Shown: piece by piece, positions 47,348 to 57,416 of the stretch | How the letters are laid out: each line of letters opens with the position of its first letter | Numbering within the stretch: the stretch's first letter is position 1 | NCBI RefSeq assembly: GCF_002192415.1 | Contig: NZ_CP021780.1 | Location: forward strand, 7,068,001-7,132,000 | DNA from: Paenibacillus donghaensis | GTDB lineage: Bacteria > Bacillota > Bacilli > Paenibacillales > Paenibacillaceae | Reading direction: 5' to 3' | DNA: 64,000 bases | The notes under the pieces: generated by a model | Told to the model about the DNA's origin: nothing | Databases searched by the model: none | Seen by the model: only the letters and a program-made list of their open reading frames with translations | Made by a program: the position numbers and the translations under genes

Positions 47348-49855
47348 ATGGGAAAAACCAATGTGGTGCAGTTGTCGGAGTGGACAAGAGTAGAAAATGA
47401 GGAGAAGGTTCAAGGCGGGGCTTGGAGTGCGCGGTTAAAAGCCTGGACCCTGAGACAGCCGGCCATTCAGCTCGCAGCCGCTAGAAAATGGATTGTACTG
47501 CTGAGCTTGATGGGCTTTCTGTTGGGACGTGCCATGATTCTGGACGAGCTGTCACCGTTTGCCTTGGCTTTTTTCGCGGTCATTGTATTCATGCGCAAGG
47601 ACTCTGTCCTGCTGGTGGCCGGAGCGGTTATTGCCGGAAGTCTGTTTACCCCTTATCCCGGCGGGCTGGTGATTACGGCAGAATTGATTATTTTCTTCCT
47701 GGTCTATAAAGGGATGGAGAGTTTCCAGAAGATCGACCTGTCTTATGCGCCGCTGATGGTGTTTGTCTCCTCCTTTATGGTCGGACTGTTCCAGATTGTG
47801 CTCGGCCCCTCCATAACCTGGTATCCGCTGATGATGACTGGTCTCGATGCCATGCTGGGATTCGTATTGACGCTTGTATTTGTGCAGGCGCTTCCGCTGC
47901 TCATCTATAAGCAAAAAAGCCGGGCCCTGCGGAACGAAGAGGTGCTGTGCCTGATCATTCTCCTTGCTTCGGTTATGACCGGCCTGGTGGGCTGGACCGT
48001 GAACGGGCTGTCGCTGGAGCATATTCTCTCCCGGTTCCTCATCCTGCTGTTCGCGATGGCCGGAGGTGCACCGCTAGGGGCTGCTGTGGGCGTCGTAACC
48101 GGACTGATTCTCAGTCTGGCCGATATTGGGGCCATCTATCAGATGAGCCTGCTGGCCTTCTCCGGCATGCTGGCCGGGATGATGCAGGGCGGGCGCAAAG
48201 GGGCCGTGTCCATCGGCATGCTGCTCGGCTCTACGATTCTATCGGTCTATTTCACCGGACCGGGTGATATGATGGCCTCCACCTGGGAGACTTGCGCCGC
48301 CGTGTTGCTGTTCCTGATCACCCCGAAGGGGATGATCTCGACCATTGCCAAATATGTGCCGGGTACGGCTGACCATAGCCGTACACAGCATGAATATGCC
48401 CGAAGGGTAAGGGATTTGACGGCTGACCGGGTGACGGAATTCTCTCAGGTGTTCCGCCAGCTCTCCAGCAGCTTCGGCCAGATTCCACGGGCGAGCGAAG
48501 CGGGCAAAACGGACCGCGAGATGGAGGACTTCATGAATACGGTAACAGAGGGCGCCTGCAAGGGCTGCATCCGCCAGAGTCATTGCTGGGATTCCAAGTT
48601 CTATCAGACCTACCGATATATGACAGATATGATGACAACAGTAGAGGAATGCCCGGATATTACCGCAGCCCAGCTGCCGCCGGAGTGGAGCCGGATCTGC
48701 GGTAAGACGGGCGAAGTGCTGGAGGTCATGAAGGGCCAATATGATCTGTACCAGCATGATATGCGCTGGAAGAGACAAATATACGACAGCCGCCAATTTG
48801 TGGCCGAGCAATTGTCCGGAGTGTCCCAGGTGATGGAGGACCTGGCCAAGGAGATCAAACGGGAGGGCCAGGCGATGTACCGCCAGGAGGGCCAGATCCG
48901 TGAGGCGCTGGAGAAACTGGGGTTATCCATTCATGCCATTGAGATTCTAAGTCTCGAACCCGGCCGGGTGGAGATTGAGGTGGTTCACGCCTATACACGA
49001 GGCTTCGATGAGTGCCGCAAAATGATTGCCCCGCTGCTCTCGGACATCCTGGATGAGAATATTGCTGTGATGAGTGAGACGGCAGTCCATCCGCGTGAAG
49101 GCTTGTCCATGGTCACCTTCGGTTCGGCCAAGGCTTATGAAGTGAATACCGGAGTGGCCGGAGCTGCCAAAGGAGGGGACATGTTCTCGGGCGACAGCTT
49201 CAGTACGGTTGAGCTGGGCAACGGCACCTTTGCCGTATCCATCAGCGACGGGATGGGCAACGGCGAGCGGGCGCGGATGGAGAGCAGTGCGGCGCTCGGG
49301 ATGCTGGAGAAGTTGCTGCAGTCCGGCATGGACGAGAAGCTGGCCGTGAAGTCGGTCAACTCCATTCTGCTGCTGCGCTCGCCGGACGAGTTCTATGCCA
49401 CCGTGGATATGGCGCTGATTGACCAGTATTCGGCGCAGACCACATTTATGAAGATCGCTTCTGCTCCCAGCTTCATCCGGCGCGGCAGCGAGGTGATTCC
49501 TGTAACCGCAAGCAATCTGCCGATTGGCATCATCAAGGACATTGATGTGGATCTGGTCAGCATGCAGCTTCGTCCCGGGGATATTCTGATTATGATGACT
49601 GATGGGATCTATGATGCGCCCGGCTATGCTGTGAATAAAGAGATCTGGATGAAGCGGCTGATTCAGGAGCTGGAGGGCAGTGACCCTCAGGATATGGCCG
49701 ACAGCCTGCTGGAGAAGGTCATCCGCTACCAGGGCAATGAGATCCTCGATGATATGACGATTGTCGTCAGCCGGATCGATCATTTCCATCCTGAATGGTC
49801 CAGCCTGCAGATGCCTGGGATTGGCCGGATGGAGCGCCCGCGTACAGTAAGCTAA
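47348..49855 (+). CDS. spoIIE: Stage II sporulation protein E (PP2C phosphatase)
   Basis: 835 residues. The N-terminal part (about 45-325) has about ten membrane helices; a central region (330-590) mediates FtsZ contact; the C-terminal PP2C domain has metal aspartates in GGDMFSGD (Asp611), SDGMGNG (Asp634) and TDGIYD (Asp752). It dephosphorylates SpoIIAA, releasing sigma-F in the forespore, and helps place the polar septum. ATG 47348 follows AGGGGA closely, with GGTGG further up. The two tRNA genes that precede spoIIE in B. subtilis are absent. Confidence 0.97.
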   Translation: MGKTNVVQLSEWTRVENEEKVQGGAWSARLKAWTLRQPAIQLAAARKWIVLLSLMGFLLGRAMILDELSPFALAFFAVIVFMRKDSVLLVAGAVIAGSLFTPYPGGLVITAELIIFFLVYKGMESFQKIDLSYAPLMVFVSSFMVGLFQIVLGPSITWYPLMMTGLDAMLGFVLTLVFVQALPLLIYKQKSRALRNEEVLCLIILLASVMTGLVGWTVNGLSLEHILSRFLILLFAMAGGAPLGAAVGVVTGLILSLADIGAIYQMSLLAFSGMLAGMMQGGRKGAVSIGMLLGSTILSVYFTGPGDMMASTWETCAAVLLFLITPKGMISTIAKYVPGTADHSRTQHEYARRVRDLTADRVTEFSQVFRQLSSSFGQIPRASEAGKTDREMEDFMNTVTEGACKGCIRQSHCWDSKFYQTYRYMTDMMTTVEECPDITAAQLPPEWSRICGKTGEVLEVMKGQYDLYQHDMRWKRQIYDSRQFVAEQLSGVSQVMEDLAKEIKREGQAMYRQEGQIREALEKLGLSIHAIEILSLEPGRVEIEVVHAYTRGFDECRKMIAPLLSDILDENIAVMSETAVHPREGLSMVTFGSAKAYEVNTGVAGAAKGGDMFSGDSFSTVELGNGTFAVSISDGMGNGERARMESSAALGMLEKLLQSGMDEKLAVKSVNSILLLRSPDEFYATVDMALIDQYSAQTTFMKIASAPSFIRRGSEVIPVTASNLPIGIIKDIDVDLVSMQLRPGDILIMMTDGIYDAPGYAVNKEIWMKRLIQELEGSDPQDMADSLLEKVIRYQGNEILDDMTIVVSRIDHFHPEWSSLQMPGIGRMERPRTVS

Positions 49856-50180
49856 CAGACCGCCCATAGCTATGCGCGGAGATATCCATAATCCGCGCAG
49901 GCCTTGGTTCCTTCTCTTTCAATGCCGCTGGTTCAGCGGCATAATCTTTAGATTGATACTAGAGTGTATCTAAGAAACGAAGGGGAAGTTTGGAACTGTA
50001 GAAGCGGCAGCGTTCGCCTTTGTCCTCGGATTTCAACCGCGATCGGAAGTCCAAACATTTCCTGTAGTTTCCTTGATCGCTCGGATGTTGATCTAAAGTT
50101 TTGCATCCCTGCGGCGTTTGAAATCTCTCATTTGCGGATATGCTAGAAACAGAGGTTTCAGCAAAGGAGAGTGGATGGTT
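49856..50180. other. Non-coding gap between spoIIE and yabS with two hairpins
   Basis: TGCGCGGA/TCCGCGCA (49873-49880, 49892-49899) and a perfect ATGCCGCTG-GTT-CAGCGGCAT (49922-49942) form stem-loops without T-runs. The remainder (about 49970-50150) is structured-looking and G+C-mixed. A 76-codon frame on the - strand (49959-50189) has no SD and no recognisable protein character. The block GTAGAAGCGGC...TTCGCC has a faint likeness to the dispersed repeat. Confidence 0.4.
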
Positions 50181-50924
50181 ATGAAGCAAATTTTGCTCAT
50201 TACAGACGGGTGCTCAAACGTAGGGGAGAGTCCGGTGCTGGCGGCAGCACACGCATTGCAGGAGGGAATCACAGTCAATGTGGTAGGTGTAGTCGATTAT
50301 GGGACGATTGGAGATATCGGGAGCCGGGAGATTGCAGACATCGCCAAGGCGGGCGGGGGCCTGAGCCGGATTGTCGGAACACCGCAGCTGGCGCAGACGA
50401 TCCAGATGATGACCCGCAAGACCGTGGTTCAGACCATTCAGCAGGCGGTTAATAAAGAGGTGAAAAAAATACTGGGTGAAGGTTCGCTGGAGCAGCTGCC
50501 GCCGCTGCAGCGCTCGCAGGTGGTCAGCGTGGTGGATGAGCTGACAGAGACCTCTGCGCTGCGCATCGCGCTGCTGATTGATGCCAGTGCCAGCATGAAG
50601 CCCAAGCTGGCTGCGGTGGAAGAAGCAATCCGCGACCTGGCGCTCAGCCTGGAAGCGCGAGAGGGGAGGAGCGAAATCTCCGTATTTCATTTCCCCGGCC
50701 GCACCAGCAGCGAGGATGCGGTGCTGGATCTGGACTGGACAAACGATCTCTCAGGCATCCGCTCCTTGTTCTCACGGATGCGGATGCGGGGAGCTACGCC
50801 GACAGGTCCGGCGATTTTCAAGGTGCTTGAACACTATCGTTATGATACACTGGATGGATATCGCAGCGGTCTGGCGGAAGAACACAATGAAAGAGAAGGG
50901 ATGATTGGTGGGTATGTCGTCTAA
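50181..50924 (+). CDS. yabS: VWA-domain protein YabS
   Basis: 247 residues. A von Willebrand A-type fold with a MIDAS motif DASASM (near residue 137) and TPTGPAI later; the N-terminal MKQILLITDGCSNVG also resembles a VWA strand. Its neighbours match B. subtilis (spoIIE-yabS-yabT-tilS); the function is unknown, possibly linked to the YabT kinase it overlaps. In-frame starts upstream are rejected: AGGAGAG (50165-50171) is 9 nt from ATG 50181. Confidence 0.85.
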   Translation: MKQILLITDGCSNVGESPVLAAAHALQEGITVNVVGVVDYGTIGDIGSREIADIAKAGGGLSRIVGTPQLAQTIQMMTRKTVVQTIQQAVNKEVKKILGEGSLEQLPPLQRSQVVSVVDELTETSALRIALLIDASASMKPKLAAVEEAIRDLALSLEAREGRSEISVFHFPGRTSSEDAVLDLDWTNDLSGIRSLFSRMRMRGATPTGPAIFKVLEHYRYDTLDGYRSGLAEEHNEREGMIGGYVV

Positions 50925-51852
50925 TCCGCCTTATCCTACCGGCACCGTAATCAGCGGCAAATGGCGGGGAAACCGTTATATTGTCCAGCGGCTGCTGGGA
51001 AGGGGCGCGAACGGAACCGTATATCTCGTGCAGCGAGAGGGAAGACGGGAGCAGTACGCGCTAAAAATCGGATACGATACGCTTGACCTGCAGTCGGAGA
51101 TTAATATGCTGACCTCCCTGCAATCATGCCAGAAGCGAAGTGAAGACAGGAGCCGCCGTGAGCATCCGCTGTCGTCCTATTTTCTGGAGTCGGATGACTG
51201 TGCCGGCAGCAAGGAAGCGCCGTTTTATGTGATGCGCTATGTTGAAGGCAGGCCGCTGCACCAATTTCTGTCCAGGAACGGACCGACGTGGCTTGGCCTG
51301 GTTGGCCTCGGGCTGCTTGAGAAGCTGCATCGACTGCATGAATGTGGTTTTATCTTTGGGGACCTGAAGCCGGAGAACGTGATGGTATCGAAATATGGAC
51401 AAGTCGAGCTGATTGATTTCGGCGGAGCCAGTCCCAAAGGCCGCAGCGTCAAGCAATTTACCGAATGGCATGACCGCGGCTTCTGGAATGCCGGCAGCCG
51501 GACGGGGGATGAGAACTACGATCTGTTTGCCTTTGCTGTGCTGTGCCTTCGCGTGCTGGATGAGAACGGGCTGAAGTTGGCTGCACAGCAGCTGCCGCAG
51601 ACCCGTAGCGTGGAGGAGCTGCTGCGGCTGGCCCGCAAGCTGACTGACAAGAAGCTGTCCTCCTGGCTGATTCTGGCACTTAAAGGCGGATTTGCCGGTT
51701 CTGCGGAAGCCTTGGACATCTGGCGCAGTCATATTTACAATTCACGCCAGAAGAGACCGGACAGCATGGAAACCCCGCGCTGGCTGAAGAATACCTTTGC
51801 CTTGTCGCTGTTTCTGTTAGCCTTTACGATCTATTGGGTGTTTCGTTTCTGA
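50914..51852 (+). CDS. yabT: Membrane-anchored Ser/Thr protein kinase YabT
   Basis: 312 residues. Hanks-type kinase: glycine loop LGRGANGTVY, Lys in ALKIGYD, catalytic loop FGDLKPENVMV (the usual HRD is FGD, as in B. subtilis YabT), IDFGGA as the DFG motif, and EWHDRGFW. One C-terminal membrane helix (about 291-310). B. subtilis YabT is a DNA-activated sporulation kinase that acts on RecA and AbrB. It overlaps yabS by 11 nt. The start could also be TTG 50905; neither has an ideal SD. Confidence 0.9.
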   Translation: MSSNPPYPTGTVISGKWRGNRYIVQRLLGRGANGTVYLVQREGRREQYALKIGYDTLDLQSEINMLTSLQSCQKRSEDRSRREHPLSSYFLESDDCAGSKEAPFYVMRYVEGRPLHQFLSRNGPTWLGLVGLGLLEKLHRLHECGFIFGDLKPENVMVSKYGQVELIDFGGASPKGRSVKQFTEWHDRGFWNAGSRTGDENYDLFAFAVLCLRVLDENGLKLAAQQLPQTRSVEELLRLARKLTDKKLSSWLILALKGGFAGSAEALDIWRSHIYNSRQKRPDSMETPRWLKNTFALSLFLLAFTIYWVFRF

Positions 51853-51906
51853 GCCTGCACCCATGGTGCAAGCTTTAATACATAACTGGCTGGAAGGGGG
51901 CCGCAT

Positions 51907-53349
51907 ATGGAGCAACTGAATGGATTGGTGGAATCTGTATTAGCGACTGCGGCCGACCAAGGGCTGTGGTCACCGGGTGATACCCTTGTAGTCGCAGTTT
52001 CCGGAGGCCCGGATTCTGTGACTCTTTTGCATGTTTTACACGAGATATCCCTGCGTTATCAGCCGCTTCGCTTAATCTGCGCTCATGTGAATCACGGCTT
52101 CCGCGAGGAATCGCGCGAGGAAGCGGAGATGGTGCGGAAGCTGGCTGCGGAACTTGCGATACCGTTCGAGCTTGCCGAGTTTGATATTCCCGGCTTTATG
52201 AAGGAGAGCGGGCTTGGACCACAGGAAGCGGCCCGGGAGAAGCGGTACCGGTTTCTGATTGACACGGCTCACCGTTACGAGGCGCAGGGGGTGGCACTGG
52301 CCCATCATGCCGATGACCAGGCCGAGACGGTGTTGATGCGGGTGCTGCGCGGAAGTGGCCTAGCCGGCCTCTCCGGGATGAAGTGGAAGCGCACCGAAAA
52401 AAAGGTGGAACTGATCCGCCCCTTCCTGCGTATTAACAAAACGGCTCTTGTAGAGGTATGCCGGGAAGAGGGTTACGCCTATGCCGAGGATGCCAGCAAC
52501 CAGCTGACCAAATACATCCGCAATGCGGTGCGTCTGGAAGTGCTGCCTTTTCTGGAGAAGTATAATGGCAAGGTGAAGCAGTCGCTCTTGCAGCTTGCAG
52601 AAATTGCCGGAGCTGAAGACGAGTATATGGAGGAAATGGCTCTAAAAAGCTATGAAGAACTCGTTTCCCGGGAACCGGGCAAATCTGCCTACGACAGAGC
52701 GGAATTTGCAGCCCTACCCTCCGCTTTACAACGGCGTTTGATTAAACTAATATTAAATTATCTGTCGGCGGACTCATCTTCATTTGATTTTCCCAAAATT
52801 GAAGCTGTGCGCCGGGGAACGCTGCAGGAGCACCCCACTACATGGAGTTTGCATCTGGGCGGAGGCCTTACCTGCAGTCGGCAATATGATACCATTGTGT
52901 TCTCGTCCAAGCCCGTGCAGCAGCAGGCAGGCTATACATATCGGCTTTCTTTTCCCTTTGCACCGGTTGGATTAACGGAAATCGGGAAAATAATAACGAT
53001 GACGGTGCTGGAGAGAGAAAGTTTTAATGTACTGGGGGAAGATTGTACAAAGATGTCAGCATGGTTTGACAGTGATGAGCTGATCTTTCCACTGACGGTT
53101 CGATCCCGATTGCCTGGAGATACCATAAGAGTCATGGGATTAAACGGAAGCAAAAAGGTAAAGAATATTTACATTGATGATAAAATACCTGCTTCCCAGC
53201 GTAATTTAATTCCTCTCGTGTGTGATGGTCTGGGTAATATTGTCTGGATTCCGGGCGTAAGACGCTCGATGCATGCCGCAGTAGGGCGGCATACAACCTC
53301 GGTACTTCTGTTGTCCATGGATAGCAAGAGTGGCAGAGAAGAGCCGTGA
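51907..53349 (+). CDS. tilS: tRNA(Ile)-lysidine synthase
   Basis: 480 residues. It changes C34 of tRNA-Ile(CAU) to lysidine, which is essential for reading AUA. The N-type PP-loop SGGPDS is at 32-37; HVNHGFREES, LAHHADDQAETVLMR and the C-terminal TilS domain (RLPGDTIRVMG, KKVKNIYIDDKIP) are present. SD AAGGGGG precedes ATG 51907. Confidence 0.95.
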   Translation: MEQLNGLVESVLATAADQGLWSPGDTLVVAVSGGPDSVTLLHVLHEISLRYQPLRLICAHVNHGFREESREEAEMVRKLAAELAIPFELAEFDIPGFMKESGLGPQEAAREKRYRFLIDTAHRYEAQGVALAHHADDQAETVLMRVLRGSGLAGLSGMKWKRTEKKVELIRPFLRINKTALVEVCREEGYAYAEDASNQLTKYIRNAVRLEVLPFLEKYNGKVKQSLLQLAEIAGAEDEYMEEMALKSYEELVSREPGKSAYDRAEFAALPSALQRRLIKLILNYLSADSSSFDFPKIEAVRRGTLQEHPTTWSLHLGGGLTCSRQYDTIVFSSKPVQQQAGYTYRLSFPFAPVGLTEIGKIITMTVLERESFNVLGEDCTKMSAWFDSDELIFPLTVRSRLPGDTIRVMGLNGSKKVKNIYIDDKIPASQRNLIPLVCDGLGNIVWIPGVRRSMHAAVGRHTTSVLLLSMDSKSGREEP

Positions 53350-53396
53350 AGGCTCCAATGAAGGTTTTGATATGGATAATTTAGGAGGTTCGCAAG

Positions 53397-53936
53397 TTGC
53401 AGAACGATATTCAGGAAATCTTGATCAGCGAAGAGGAAATTCAACAAAGAATCAGGGAGCTTGGCGCCCAGCTGAGCACGGAATATGCAGGACGTACGCC
53501 TTTAGTCATTTGTGTGCTCAAAGGCGCGTTTATATTTATGGCAGATTTGGTTAAAGTGATTACAGTACCCGTTGAAATGGATTTCATGGCAGTATCCAGC
53601 TATGGGGCATCAACTAAGTCCTCCGGTGTTGTGAAGATCATCAAGGATCTGGATGTACCGGTTGATGGACGTGATGTACTAATTGTTGAAGATATTATTG
53701 ACAGCGGCCTTACGCTCAGCTATCTGATTGAACTGCTTCAGGGCCGGAATGCATCATCGATCGCAGTGGTTACGCTGTTTGATAAGCCTGCAGGCCGTAC
53801 GGTCAATCTCGAAGCCGGTTATACCGGATTTGTATTGCCGGACGAATTTGTGGTAGGCTACGGACTGGATTACGCCGAACGTTATCGGAATCTTCCTTAC
53901 GTCGGAGTGCTCAAGCCGGAGATCTATTCGAACTAA
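53397..53936 (+). CDS. hpt: Hypoxanthine phosphoribosyltransferase
   Basis: 179 residues. Purine salvage: IMP/GMP from hypoxanthine/guanine and PRPP. PRPP loop EDIIDSGLT at 98-106; the flexible loop [14 protein letters not shown] and the C-terminal [20 protein letters not shown] are conserved. The start is TTG 53397, with SD AGGAGG 8 nt upstream. Both hpt and the PurR system here depend on PRPP from prs. Confidence 0.96.
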   Translation: MQNDIQEILISEEEIQQRIRELGAQLSTEYAGRTPLVICVLKGAFIFMADLVKVITVPVEMDFMAVSSYGASTKSSGVVKIIKDLDVPVDGRDVLIVEDIIDSGLTLSYLIELLQGRNASSIAVVTLFDKPAGRTVNLEAGYTGFVLPDEFVVGYGLDYAERYRNLPYVGVLKPEIYSN

Positions 53937-53986
53937 CTGATCGGCAGCCCTGGATCCCTTGAATCAGATACCTGAACTTTCCATAT

Positions 53987-54016
53987 TTGAGGTGTCCCGA
54001 CAGGCTATGGTACAAT
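53987..54016 (+). promoter_or_regulatory. Candidate promoter of ftsH
   Basis: TTGAGG (53987-53992), 18-bp spacer, TACAAT (54011-54016), 30 bp before the ftsH start. Confidence 0.5.
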
Positions 54017-54045
54017 AACTTGAGTGTTGTGAGAGGAGGTAGGGG

Positions 54046-56097
54046 ATGAATCGGTTCATCCGGAATTCTGGTTTTTATTTGATTTTATTTTTAGTTGTGG
54101 TGGGCATTGTCCAGTTTGTGAGCAATGGAAATGAAGCCGCCGATTTCCCTAGATATGACGAGTTGAGGCAGGAACTTGCCAAAGACAATGTCAAGAATCT
54201 GACGGTCCAGTTTGAAGACAATGCTTTTAAGGTGACAGGTGAATATAGAGAGTTGACGGGTGATTCTAAATCGAAAAGCTTCTCCACATATATTCCCCCT
54301 ACAGATGATGCGTTGACTCAGCTGGTAGCAGCCAGCGATGCAAACGGCATCGAATACGTCCAGAAGAAGATGGAAGGCAACAGCATCTGGCTGACATTCC
54401 TATCCTCCATTATTCCGCTGGTTATCATGTTCATTCTGTTCTTCTTCCTGTTTAATCAATCGCAGGGCGGCGGCGGCAAGGTCATGAATTTCGGCAAGAG
54501 CAAGGCCCGGTTATATAATGAAGAGAAGAAGAAGATCAGCTTCGAGGATGTTGCAGGCGCGGACGAAGAGAAGCAGGAGCTTGTCGAGGTCGTGGAATTC
54601 CTGAAAGATCCGCGTAAGTTCGCAGCTGTAGGCGCACGTATTCCTAAGGGCGTACTGCTTGTGGGTCCTCCCGGTACCGGTAAAACGTTGCTTGCCCGCG
54701 CTGTAGCTGGTGAAGCGGGTGTTCCGTTCTTCAGCATTTCCGGTTCGGACTTTGTGGAAATGTTCGTTGGTGTCGGTGCATCCCGTGTACGTGATCTGTT
54801 CGAGAATGCCAAGAAGAATGCTCCATGTATCATCTTTATCGATGAAATCGATGCGGTTGGACGCCAGCGCGGCGCCGGACTCGGCGGCGGACATGACGAA
54901 CGCGAGCAGACACTCAATCAGCTCCTGGTGGAGATGGACGGATTCGGAGGCAACGAAGGCATCATTATCGTAGCGGCGACTAACCGCGCTGATATCCTTG
55001 ACCCTGCCTTGCTTCGTCCGGGACGTTTCGACCGTCAGATTACGGTTGACCGCCCAGATGTCAAGGGCCGTGAAGCTGTCCTTGCGGTTCACTCCCGCAA
55101 CAAGCCGTTGACCAAAGACGTTCGCCTGGATGTTGTAGCCAAGCGTACAACCGGATTCACCGGTGCGGATCTGGAGAACCTGCTGAACGAAGCGGCCTTG
55201 CTGGCTGCACGCCGTAACCGCAAGGATATCTCCATGCGCGAGGTGGATGAAGCCATTGACCGTGTTATTGTCGGTACAGAGAAACGCAGCCGCGTGATCA
55301 GTGACCGTGAGAAACGGATTGTGGCTTACCATGAAGCGGGCCATACGATTGCCGGCTATTTCCTGGAGCATGCAGATATGGTTCACAAGGTAACGATTAT
55401 CCCGCGCGGACGCGCCGGAGGATATGTGATTATGCTTCCGAAGGAAGACCGGATGATTGTTACCAAGCAGGAACTGCTTGATAAGGTAACCGGACTGCTC
55501 GGCGGACGTGTGGCTGAAGAATTGTTTATTGGCGAGATTGGCACAGGAGCCTACAGTGACTTCCAGCAGGCTACACGCATTGTGCGCGCCATGATCATGG
55601 AATATGGGATGAGTGACAAGCTTGGACCGATGCAGTTCGGCACTTCTCAAGGCCAGGTATTCCTGGGCCGCGATATTGGGCATGAGCAGAACTACAGTGA
55701 TTCCATAGCTTATGAAATTGATCAGGAAATGCAGAACTTCATTACTGCAAGCTATGAGCGCTGTAAAGAACTGCTCATCAAACACTCCAAGGAAATGCAT
55801 CTGATTGCCAACACCTTGCTGGAGAAAGAAACGCTTGAGCTTGAAGAGATTTCTCAGCTGATCGAACAGGGTTACCTGAATGAAGACGGCAAGCCGGATG
55901 AAGCTGGAGCCGAAGCGGTTGCGAACGAAGCCGGAGAACCAGTTATTGATTCTATCGGTGATGTGCGTGTCCGGATTCAAGGCAAGGATGATGACGGTAA
56001 ACCTGAGCTGACCAAGGAAATTCCGAACAAACCGGAACCTGAGGCAGACAAGGAACCTGGAGATAACAACAATAACGGCGGCGGAAGCCTGGTATAA
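54046..56097 (+). CDS. ftsH: ATP-dependent membrane zinc protease FtsH
   Basis: 683 residues. Two membrane segments (7-24 and about 108-128) bracket an extracytoplasmic domain. AAA module: Walker A GPPGTGKT (207-214), Walker B IIFIDEID, and the second region of homology [10 protein letters not shown]. The zinc protease site HEAGH is at 429-433. It degrades membrane and regulatory proteins, including sporulation regulators in B. subtilis. The C-terminal tail (about 610-683) is low-complexity and acidic, ending in an Asn/Gly run. SD GAGGAGGTAGG precedes ATG 54046. Confidence 0.98.
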   Translation: MNRFIRNSGFYLILFLVVVGIVQFVSNGNEAADFPRYDELRQELAKDNVKNLTVQFEDNAFKVTGEYRELTGDSKSKSFSTYIPPTDDALTQLVAASDANGIEYVQKKMEGNSIWLTFLSSIIPLVIMFILFFFLFNQSQGGGGKVMNFGKSKARLYNEEKKKISFEDVAGADEEKQELVEVVEFLKDPRKFAAVGARIPKGVLLVGPPGTGKTLLARAVAGEAGVPFFSISGSDFVEMFVGVGASRVRDLFENAKKNAPCIIFIDEIDAVGRQRGAGLGGGHDEREQTLNQLLVEMDGFGGNEGIIIVAATNRADILDPALLRPGRFDRQITVDRPDVKGREAVLAVHSRNKPLTKDVRLDVVAKRTTGFTGADLENLLNEAALLAARRNRKDISMREVDEAIDRVIVGTEKRSRVISDREKRIVAYHEAGHTIAGYFLEHADMVHKVTIIPRGRAGGYVIMLPKEDRMIVTKQELLDKVTGLLGGRVAEELFIGEIGTGAYSDFQQATRIVRAMIMEYGMSDKLGPMQFGTSQGQVFLGRDIGHEQNYSDSIAYEIDQEMQNFITASYERCKELLIKHSKEMHLIANTLLEKETLELEEISQLIEQGYLNEDGKPDEAGAEAVANEAGEPVIDSIGDVRVRIQGKDDDGKPELTKEIPNKPEPEADKEPGDNNNNGGGSLV

Positions 56098-56126
56098 TTG
56101 TTCAGGACCGCTGCATAAGCAAGCTT

Positions 56127-56160
56127 AACCGGAGAACTCCACTGTTCTCCGGTTTTTTTT
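56127..56160 (+). terminator. Intrinsic terminator of ftsH
   Basis: A perfect 11-bp stem AACCGGAGAAC/GTTCTCCGGTT, loop TCCACT, then T6. Confidence 0.95.
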
Positions 56161-56162
56161 CG

Positions 56163-56265
56163 AAATATAAGAAAGGATAAGTTTCTCCTAATCCTCTATA
56201 CTTCTATTTTCCGCAGAAACGGATGTTGTTCTCTTGCAGAGGACGGCGAAGCCGTTTTTTCTTAT
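56163..56265 (-). repeat. Dispersed structured intergenic repeat, copy D
   Basis: Read on the - strand: AAAACGGCTTCGCCGTCCTC, TGCAAGAG, ATCCGTTTCTGCGG, AAAATAGAAG, then TTCTTATATTTCG. The same block order as copies B and C. Outer stem AAACGG/CCGTTT; inner CTCT-GCA-AGAG; an extra local hairpin ACGGC-TTCG-CCGT. It directly follows the ftsH terminator. Confidence 0.7.
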
Positions 56266-56307
56266 CTCCCAGTACTTCATCCGATTAGGTCGGGCTGTCC
56301 GTTCACA

Positions 56308-56336
56308 TTGACAGGCGCTGGAACCTTGTGTACATT
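56308..56336 (+). promoter_or_regulatory. Candidate promoter of the nadABC genes
   Basis: A perfect TTGACA (56308-56313), 17-bp spacer, TACATT (56331-56336). The leader to nadA contains an imperfect inverted repeat TTCTA/TAGAA (about 56372-56396) that could be a repressor site. Confidence 0.55.
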
Positions 56337-56438
56337 AGTGATTAATATATTAACTATGTAAGAAGTGCACGTTCTATTATCAATTTAACTAGAATGCGCC
56401 GGCATACAGCCGTGAAGACATAAGGGGGATAACAAACA

Positions 56439-57377
56439 GTGGAAGCTCTGGCGCTGGAGCGCAAGCAGGAACAGAATCGTGAATTACGTATACGTCTTGA
56501 ACAGCTGAAGAAAGAACGTAATGCCATTATCTTGGCGCATTATTATCAGCGTGACGAAATTCAGGAGGTTGCTGATTTTCGGGGCGACTCTTTTTTACTG
56601 GCACAGAAGGCAGCCGAGACAGATGCTGAGGTTATCGTGTTCTGCGGGGTTCACTTTATGGGGGAGAGCGCAAAGATTCTTGCACCAAACAAGATAGTGC
56701 TGATTCCCGATGAACGTGCCGGCTGTCCCATGGCCGATATGGTGAACGTGGAGGGACTGCAGAGGCTCAAAGCCCAGCATCCTAATGCTAAAGTGGTAAC
56801 TTATATTAACTCTTCCGCCGAAATTAAGGCAGAAACCGATATTTGCTGTACTTCAGCTAATGCTGTGAAAGTTATAGAGTCTCTTGATGCAGAAGAGATT
56901 ATCTGGGTACCCGACAAGAACCTGGGCCAGTATGTGCAGGACCAGACCGGCAAGAAACTGATTATCTGGGAAGGCTATTGCAACACCCATGATATGCTGA
57001 CCGTCAAGGATGTGGTGGAGATGAGAGCCAAATATCCGGAGGCGGAATTCGTGGTTCACCCGGAATGTCGTCCCGAGGTAGTAGCTATGGGCGACTATGT
57101 TGGCAGCACCACATCGATCTTGGAATATTGCCGCAAGTCGGAGCGCAAGCAATTTATTGTGGGCACCGAAGACGGAACCGGCTACCAGCTCCGCAAGGAC
57201 AGCCCGGAGAAGGAATTCCATTTCGCCACCAAATTCCTGGTCTGCCCCAATATGAAGGTTAACAACTTAAAAAAGCTGGTAAAATGCCTGGAGACAATGA
57301 AGCCGCAGATTTATGTGCCGCCCGCTGTTGCCGACAAAGCCAGAACTTCCCTAGAGCGCATGCTACAAGTCCGGTAG
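56439..57377 (+). CDS. nadA: Quinolinate synthase A
   Basis: 312 residues. It condenses iminoaspartate with dihydroxyacetone phosphate to quinolinate using a [4Fe-4S] cluster. Typical blocks: AHYYQRDEIQEVADFRGDS, CGVHFMGESAKIL, CCTSANAV, HPECRPEV and CPNMKVN, holding the three cluster cysteines. The start is GTG 56439 with SD AAGGGGG. First gene of nadA-nadB-nadC, a complete de novo route from aspartate to nicotinate mononucleotide. Confidence 0.95.
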   Translation: MEALALERKQEQNRELRIRLEQLKKERNAIILAHYYQRDEIQEVADFRGDSFLLAQKAAETDAEVIVFCGVHFMGESAKILAPNKIVLIPDERAGCPMADMVNVEGLQRLKAQHPNAKVVTYINSSAEIKAETDICCTSANAVKVIESLDAEEIIWVPDKNLGQYVQDQTGKKLIIWEGYCNTHDMLTVKDVVEMRAKYPEAEFVVHPECRPEVVAMGDYVGSTTSILEYCRKSERKQFIVGTEDGTGYQLRKDSPEKEFHFATKFLVCPNMKVNNLKKLVKCLETMKPQIYVPPAVADKARTSLERMLQVR

Positions 57378-57416
57378 CATGCGCTACTCTTTCGTTGAAA
57401 CAGGTGAAACGCGGTC

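Noticed and set aside
48947..49867. 306-codon open frame on the - strand
   Set aside because: Antisense to the PP2C part of spoIIE, no motif.
54511..55980. 489-codon open frame on the - strand
   Set aside because: Fully antisense to ftsH; it arises from codon bias of the real gene and lacks an SD and any family motif.
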